A stretch of 11,427 nucleotides of DNA, taken from positions 1 to 11,427 of the forward strand of contig DASWXL010000160.1 in NCBI GenBank assembly GCA_036405495.1. Direction: 5' to 3'. A program made the translations under genes and the position numbers. Numbering within the stretch: position 1 is the first letter of the stretch; each line of letters starts with the position of its first letter. This DNA is from DASWTL01 sp036405495. GTDB lineage: Bacteria; Bacteroidota; Bacteroidia; Sphingobacteriales; Sphingobacteriaceae. The notes beneath the pieces were generated by a model. That model had not been told where the DNA came from and did no database searches. It worked only from the letters and a program-made list of their open reading frames with translations. Shown here one piece after another: positions 6,887 through 11,427 of the stretch.

Positions 6887-7261
6887 ATGAAAAGAAGAAA
6901 AGACAGCCTTCGGCTTATAGTAAGCCTGATCGCCATGATGCTGATCATATCAGCTTGTAAAAAGGATAGCGACGACACGCCTCAACCCTCTACACCGCCT
7001 CCGGGAGGAAGTTCGGGCACAGCTGTTACCATTCAGGGCATGGCCTTTAGCCCTTCCTCACTGACCGTCACGACGGGCACAACCGTTACATGGACCAATC
7101 GGGATAACGTTGCACATACCGTTACGGCAGATGACAACAGTTTTTCAAGTCCGCTGATCAATAACGGAGGCACTTACTCCCGTACATTTAATACGGCCGG
7201 AACATTTCCGTATCACTGTACTCCGCACCCTGAAATGAGAGCTACGATCACTGTTCAATAA
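6887..7261 (+). CDS. Cupredoxin-domain lipoprotein (plastocyanin/amicyanin type)
   Basis: 124 residues. A lipoprotein signal (SLIAMMLIISAC, lipid-attachment Cys24) is followed by an acidic stretch KKDSDD resembling the surface-export signal of some Bacteroidota lipoproteins, then a Pro/Gly-rich linker (31-44). A single type 1 copper domain of about 80 residues follows. All four ligands are present: His77 (NVAHTV), Cys111, His114 and Met117 in YHCTPHPEM. The ligand loop C-x2-H-x2-M is the short form seen in amicyanin (CTPHPFM), not the longer loop of plastocyanin or azurin. It probably carries single electrons in the periplasm or at the outer membrane; the partner is unknown and no oxidase or dehydrogenase gene is adjacent. 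The upstream ATG at 6866 is rejected because it would add MYVYTFI before a normal lipoprotein signal. Single-gene unit. Confidence 0.92.
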   Translation: MKRRKDSLRLIVSLIAMMLIISACKKDSDDTPQPSTPPPGGSSGTAVTIQGMAFSPSSLTVTTGTTVTWTNRDNVAHTVTADDNSFSSPLINNGGTYSRTFNTAGTFPYHCTPHPEMRATITVQ

Positions 7262-7266
7262 AATAA

Positions 7267-7294
7267 AGAGCCACCGTGATTTCACGATGGCTCT
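7267..7294. terminator. Hairpin terminator between cupredoxin and M16 genes
   Basis: Arms AGAGCCACCGTG (7267-7278) and CACGATGGCTCT (7283-7294) pair with one C-A mismatch around an ATTT loop. T-rich DNA follows on both strands: CTTTATTTCTTTT on the plus strand and TTTATTTTATT on the minus strand. It begins six bases after the cupredoxin stop and ends seven bases before the M16 stop, so it most likely terminates both convergent genes. Confidence 0.8.
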
Positions 7295-7301
7295 TCGGGC
7301 T

Positions 7302-10148
7302 TTATTTCTTTTCCGGCATCAATACCAGTTTCATGTAATTCTCGCCGCTTAAGAACCTGGCGGCAGCTTCTTTCGTGGTGGCGGGGGTTACCTTATTTAA
7401 GGTTTTGGTGTAATTAAGGATCTTTTTCGGATCGTCATTTTCAATATATGCATTTCTCAGATAGGAGAGCCAGAAGCCATTGTCGCGGCTCTGTACTTCA
7501 AGCTGACGCTTTTCCTCCGCTATAAATTTTTGAATGTCTTCGGGAGCTGCGCCATTCTGTTTCAGTTTATTTACCTCATCGATGGCGGCCGCTACCAGCT
7601 TCTCTACGTTTTCTGCGGCACAGCTGAAGTAAATGCCGATCGAGTATGAGGCTTTAGGGTCTTTGTTATAGCTTACACTCACACCCGGACTATAAACACC
7701 GCTTTCTTTTTCTCGAAGCCGCTCAGTGATCTTGGTGTCAAGCACCTGCTTCAGCGCATCCAGCATCAGGTTGTTGTCGTCGGTATAGCTATAGTTGCCG
7801 TGGAACAGCAGTGAAACATTTGCCTTGTTCTCTAATCCTTTGAAAACCGTTTTGGTAACTTTCCCTTTAAGGGGCTCAATTCCCAGATCTTTAAAGTTTT
7901 CTGTTCGGTCAGAGGATGGAAGACTTCCGAGATACTGTTCAAGCATCGGCTTGATCTCGTCCACCTTGAAGTTTCCTACAAAGAAGAAGGTGAAGTCGCT
8001 CGCGTCGGCAAAACGGTCTTTATAGAACTGATAGGCCCTATCGAGATCGATCTGAGCCAGGTCAGCTACGGTTGGCGTCATGCCGCGCTTGTTATAGCTG
8101 CTCAAAACAGCTGCGATGGTATCCTGATAAACGGCTGTTGGCTGTGCCGGCCGGCCGGCAAGAACAGTACGCATCTCATCCAGTTGCGTTTTGAAAACAT
8201 TTGCATCCTTCCTCGGCTGTGTGAAATACAGGTAGGTTAGCTGCAATGCGGTTTCCAGATCTTTAGGTGCTGCCGAACCCGACAGGCCTTCGCGGAGGCT
8301 GCTGACGCCCGGCGTTACATTGACCACCTTGCCGGTAAGCAACTTACTAAGCTGAGTAGCGTCGAATTCGGAGATGCCTGATGCGTCAACCAGTGAGGCT
8401 GCCTGAGCAGCGGAAAGATAGTTTTCATCTGATGCAAGAGAGGTACCGCCGGGACTGGTTGCAGCGAACAGAATTTGGTCGTTTTTGAAGTCGGTTGGTT
8501 TTAAAACCACTTTTACGCCATTAGAAAGCGTTAGTTCAGTAATGCCGATCTCGTTAACTGATTTCTGGCTTACTACTTTTCCCCCGGCTAACTTTTCGGA
8601 CAGCAAAGGCTTGGTTACCACATTATCGACATAAGCTGCTACATCTTTGCCTGCATGGTTACTCCATGCCAGCAACGTTTTTTCGGCGGGCAGCTTTTCT
8701 TTTTCCTTGTCGGACGACTGAACGATGATCAACCGGTTTTCGTCGGTGATAAAGGTGGCCGCCAGTTCGTTTATTTCTTTCAGGCTTACTGTCGGGAGGG
8801 TTTTATTGTAGAAATCATAAGTGTATGCGATGCTCGGAATTGCTTCTCCGGTTAAGAAGTGCTGAACATAATCCTGTACAAAGACTGAAGATTTAGTCTT
8901 ATCCTTTTCCTTGAACATTTTTTCCACGCCGGTCAGCAGGTTCTGTTTAGCACGATCGAGTTCCGACTGTGTAAAGCCGAATTTCTTCATGCGTATATTC
9001 TCTGCAAGAACGGCCGAAAGGGCTTTTTCCAGTTCGTCAGCCGTTTTGGCAACGGCTATAGAAGTGAATGCATCGGCGCTTACCAGACCACCCTGGTAAG
9101 GACCATAGCTGCTCTGGGCGAATACAAACGGTGCATTGCCTTTCTGCATGATCTCGGTGATGCGTGCCCCAAGCATGCTGTTGATCATGCTGCTCATCAT
9201 CTGCCTCTTCAGGTCGTCCGTGGTTTTTTCGATCACCTCAGGATGTTTATAGATCACCTGAGCAACCGTATATGGGTACTCGGGATCGGTTACCACTTTC
9301 ACCAGCGGCTCTTCATTACCCGGCAGGGGGTATTGTTGTCTTGTCCTTTCGTTTGCCGGATTTTTGAGGCCTGAGAAGTTGTCTTTGATCAACTTTTCAA
9401 CTTCATTGATATCGAAGTCGCCGACAGCAACCACTGCCTGCAGATTCGGGCGGTACCAGTCTTTGTAAAACTGCTTAATGGTTTCGTATTTGAAGTTTTG
9501 AAGGATCTCCGTTTTACCGATAGGAATTCGTTCTGCATAGCGTGAGTTTGCAAGAAGGACAGGGAACAACTGACGGCTCATGCGTTCCTGGGCATTTTTG
9601 CCGCGCTGCCTTTCTTCTTCTATGATGACACCACGCTCCTGATCGATCTCTTTATTGTCAAATGTGACATACCCGGCCCAGTTTGAGAGGATGTCAAATC
9701 CTTTTCTGAAGGTTTCAATACTATCGGTTGGCAACGGCAGCTGATAAACGGTTTGGTTGAAGCCGGTATATGCATTCAGATCGGCACCAAAGCGGACACC
9801 TGCTTTCTGAAGATAGCTGATAATTTCATTTTTGGGAAAGTCGCGCGTTCCGTTAAAGGCCATGTGTTCGGTAAAGTGAGCGAGGCCCTGCTGATCGTCG
9901 TTCTCAACGATGGAACCGATCTTATTTACGAGATACAGTTCGGCCCGGTTTTTTGGCTCTGCATTCTTACGGATATAGTAAGTGAGGCCATTCGCCAGCC
10001 TGCCGATCTTTACATCGGGATCTGTTGGCAGCGATTGAGGAACGGCGGTTTTCTGAACGGCTGCCGTTTGTGTTTGAGCTATCGCTGGTCCGGAGATGGA
10101 AAAAGCAACGGCCAGGGCATAGGTAAACAGTTTATTATATGACTTCAT
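7302..10148 (-). CDS. Secreted M16 family zinc metallopeptidase (pitrilysin/insulinase type)
   Basis: 948 residues, the two-halves-in-one length usual for M16 peptidases in Bacteroidota. A signal peptide (about 1-24, ending PAIAQ) points to the periplasm. The first half carries the inverted zinc motif HFTEH (H91, E94, H95; E94 is the catalytic base). The third ligand is probably E171 in EIDQERGVIIEEER, 76 residues after H95. Two M16 domains with middle and C-terminal inactive-type domains follow. The second half has no HxxEH but keeps the substrate-binding Arg/Tyr-type segment REKESGVYSPGVSVSY. Such enzymes enclose and degrade unfolded peptides in a clam-shell chamber. The ATG at 10148 directly precedes the signal peptide. 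It lies 41 bp downstream of the acyltransferase gene on the same strand and may be co-transcribed, although TAACTTTC upstream (complement of 10163-10170) could be its own -7 element. No broken residues seen. Confidence 0.94.
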   Translation of the reverse strand: MKSYNKLFTYALAVAFSISGPAIAQTQTAAVQKTAVPQSLPTDPDVKIGRLANGLTYYIRKNAEPKNRAELYLVNKIGSIVENDDQQGLAHFTEHMAFNGTRDFPKNEIISYLQKAGVRFGADLNAYTGFNQTVYQLPLPTDSIETFRKGFDILSNWAGYVTFDNKEIDQERGVIIEEERQRGKNAQERMSRQLFPVLLANSRYAERIPIGKTEILQNFKYETIKQFYKDWYRPNLQAVVAVGDFDINEVEKLIKDNFSGLKNPANERTRQQYPLPGNEEPLVKVVTDPEYPYTVAQVIYKHPEVIEKTTDDLKRQMMSSMINSMLGARITEIMQKGNAPFVFAQSSYGPYQGGLVSADAFTSIAVAKTADELEKALSAVLAENIRMKKFGFTQSELDRAKQNLLTGVEKMFKEKDKTKSSVFVQDYVQHFLTGEAIPSIAYTYDFYNKTLPTVSLKEINELAATFITDENRLIIVQSSDKEKEKLPAEKTLLAWSNHAGKDVAAYVDNVVTKPLLSEKLAGGKVVSQKSVNEIGITELTLSNGVKVVLKPTDFKNDQILFAATSPGGTSLASDENYLSAAQAASLVDASGISEFDATQLSKLLTGKVVNVTPGVSSLREGLSGSAAPKDLETALQLTYLYFTQPRKDANVFKTQLDEMRTVLAGRPAQPTAVYQDTIAAVLSSYNKRGMTPTVADLAQIDLDRAYQFYKDRFADASDFTFFFVGNFKVDEIKPMLEQYLGSLPSSDRTENFKDLGIEPLKGKVTKTVFKGLENKANVSLLFHGNYSYTDDNNLMLDALKQVLDTKITERLREKESGVYSPGVSVSYNKDPKASYSIGIYFSCAAENVEKLVAAAIDEVNKLKQNGAAPEDIQKFIAEEKRQLEVQSRDNGFWLSYLRNAYIENDDPKKILNYTKTLNKVTPATTKEAAARFLSGENYMKLVLMPEKK

Positions 10149-10189
10149 GCGCTGATTATTTGCTGAAAGTTATTGATTTTGGAGGCTTA

Positions 10190-11380
10190 TCACACCTTGA
10201 TAATAATATTTTTACGATACATGATCCATAAGATCACAAACCAGAGAAGGATATACGTAACCGCATATGCCAGGGAGGCGTTGATCGGCGAGAAGTTGGG
10301 GACAAATACGCTTTGATAAAACCAGGTCTGTAAACCCACCTCGTTGCCGTTCAGATTGACTTTGATCATGTTCAGCGTACGGGGCAGTAATCCCGACAGG
10401 AAAAAAACAGTAATAGCGTTTACGCCGTAAGCAACGAAGGGTTTTGTGCCGGTTTTATATCCCTGAATATCCACCAGCCAGTATAACAAGGATAAGCCGA
10501 TGGTTGCAAGGCCGCCGGTATAAAGAACAAAGGAGCTGGTCCACAGGGATTTATTGATCGGAAAGAAGAGATCCCAAATCAGGCCGCCGATAACCGCCAA
10601 AACGCCGACGGAAAACAGCCAGGCAATTTTTGTTCCGGCCTCCCTGTCTTTGCGGCGAAGGTAACTGCCGACCAGTACCCCGAACAGACCCGTTGAAATA
10701 GCAGGGATTGTACTTAAGATCCCTTCCGGGTCCCAGGTCCTGACACTTTTCCAGAGATGTGCTTCTGTGAGGATCGTGCGGTCTAACCATGCGCCGAGGT
10801 TGGTTTCTTTTTCCAGATTAGCATAGCCAACGCCCGGAACAGGAACAAAGGTCATGACCAGCCAGTAAAAGATCAGCAGGCCGGCCATTATTCTGAACTG
10901 CGTTTTGGGTTTCGTTTTAATGAAGATAACCGCCGATATGAAAAACACGACAGCGATTCGTTGTAAAACACCAGGAATACGAACGTTCTGAAGCGCTTCG
11001 ATCGGATCGGTGAATACTTTGGGGTACAGCGATAAAAATAAGCCAAGTCCAAACAGGATAAGGGCCCTCTTCAGGGCGGCCACGATAATACGAGAATGAT
11101 CGGTTTGATTTTCCTTCTTCGTTCCTAACGCATATGAGATCGAGACGCCTACTATGAAAAGGAAGAAAGGGAAGATCAGGTCGGTCGGGGTGCAGCCGTT
11201 CCACTCAGCATGCCTCAGGGGAGCATAGATGTTGCCCCAGCTTCCGGGGTTGTTTACCAGGATCATTCCGGCCACAGTAATGCCCCGAAAAACATCGAGG
11301 GACAGCAGTCTCGGCGGTTTAACACCTGGCACGGAAGATCGGGAGTCAGATGTTTGCGGTGTAAGTTCTGTTACTTCCAT
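10190..11380 (-). CDS. HGSNAT/NagX-like membrane acyltransferase (DUF1624/DUF5009)
   Basis: 396 residues with about ten to eleven membrane helices after a 25-residue polar N-terminus. It belongs to the heparan-alpha-glucosaminide N-acetyltransferase-like family (COG4299, DUF5009/NagX). Hallmarks: RLLSLDVFRGITVAGMILVN (24-43), then HAEWNG (57-62) and PTDLIFPFFLFIVG (65-78). His57 aligns with the catalytic His of human HGSNAT, which moves the acetyl group of cytosolic acetyl-CoA across the membrane to a glucosamine. Conserved LQRIAV and FDPEG-like WDPEGILSTIPAISTGLFGVLVG also fit. By analogy it may acetylate amino sugars in the periplasm, for example in cell-wall or glycan turnover; substrate unproven. 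Only this start fits: the ATG at 11380 is 20 bases downstream of a strong -7 element. The M16 gene follows 41 bp downstream. Confidence 0.92.
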   Translation of the reverse strand: MEVTELTPQTSDSRSSVPGVKPPRLLSLDVFRGITVAGMILVNNPGSWGNIYAPLRHAEWNGCTPTDLIFPFFLFIVGVSISYALGTKKENQTDHSRIIVAALKRALILFGLGLFLSLYPKVFTDPIEALQNVRIPGVLQRIAVVFFISAVIFIKTKPKTQFRIMAGLLIFYWLVMTFVPVPGVGYANLEKETNLGAWLDRTILTEAHLWKSVRTWDPEGILSTIPAISTGLFGVLVGSYLRRKDREAGTKIAWLFSVGVLAVIGGLIWDLFFPINKSLWTSSFVLYTGGLATIGLSLLYWLVDIQGYKTGTKPFVAYGVNAITVFFLSGLLPRTLNMIKVNLNGNEVGLQTWFYQSVFVPNFSPINASLAYAVTYILLWFVILWIMYRKNIIIKV

Positions 11381-11399
11381 ATTATAGTTTAGGTAATTT

Positions 11400-11407
11400 C
11401 AAACTTA
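11400..11407 (-). promoter_or_regulatory. Bacteroidota -7 promoter element of acyltransferase gene
   Basis: On the minus strand the sequence reads TAAGTTTG, a full match to TAnnTTTG, and it ends 19 bases before the ATG. The matching -33 TTTG element would fall at or just beyond the right edge of the window, so it cannot be checked here. This promoter would drive the acyltransferase gene and possibly the M16 gene. Confidence 0.5.
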
Positions 11408-11427
11408 CTATTTTTCTCTTTAGCATG

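Noticed and set aside
6772..6960. 62-residue plus-strand frame upstream of and overlapping the cupredoxin start
   Set aside because: The translation is not protein-like, and its second half is the cupredoxin signal region in another frame.
9753..10142. 129-residue plus-strand frame opposite the M16 N-terminus
   Set aside because: It covers the strand opposite the signal peptide and HxxEH region, which clearly code on the minus strand.
1..11427. CRISPR array, tRNA, rRNA, insertion sequence or phage elements
   Set aside because: No regularly spaced repeats, cloverleaf-like sequences, transposase motifs or terminal inverted repeats were seen on either strand.

Overview
The window looks like a stretch of ordinary chromosome from a member of the Bacteroidota, most likely the Sphingobacteriaceae (Pedobacter/Mucilaginibacter-like). 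The assignment is inference from several cues: moderate GC, weak or absent Shine-Dalgarno sequences, short AT-rich leaders with matches to the Bacteroidota -7 promoter element TAnnTTTG, a lipoprotein with an acidic stretch behind the lipobox Cys, and a gene set typical of the phylum (NtrY-like kinase, GHL10 hydrolase with FN3, long M16 peptidase with signal peptide, DUF5009/HGSNAT-like membrane acyltransferase). No tRNA, rRNA, insertion sequence, CRISPR array or phage gene is visible.

Layout, left to right. (1) Positions 2-2125 (+) hold the 3' part of a large membrane sensor histidine kinase whose N-terminus lies outside the window. (2) A perfect 36-bp palindrome at 2152-2187 separates it from a convergent gene (2205-3143, -) for a membrane-anchored coiled-coil protein of unknown function. 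(3) A 241-bp AT-rich divergent spacer leads to a secreted GHL10/YngK/DigH-like glycoside hydrolase with a C-terminal FN3 domain (3385-4938, +), followed by a U-tract terminator. (4) Convergent to it is a two-gene minus-strand operon: a small secreted protein of unknown function (5785-6522) and a DUF1835 protein (5003-5788), overlapping by four bases with a TTG start. (5) A 364-bp divergent spacer without genes carries two 10-bp direct repeats 11 bp apart, then a cupredoxin lipoprotein with an amicyanin-type copper loop (6887-7261, +). (6) A shared hairpin separates this from an M16 zinc peptidase (7302-10148, -), preceded 41 bp upstream by an HGSNAT/NagX-like membrane acyltransferase (10190-11380, -). 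A perfect -7 element for the latter lies at 11400-11407, at the right edge.

Most products act at or beyond the inner membrane: sensing, glycan cleavage (probably of the cell wall), periplasmic proteolysis, sugar acylation and copper-based electron transfer. Gene order does not tie them into one pathway. The transcription units are short, mostly convergent or divergent, and separated by hairpins. I do not see a clear new system; the least understood parts are the secreted-protein/DUF1835 pair, the coiled-coil protein and the repeat-bearing spacer.
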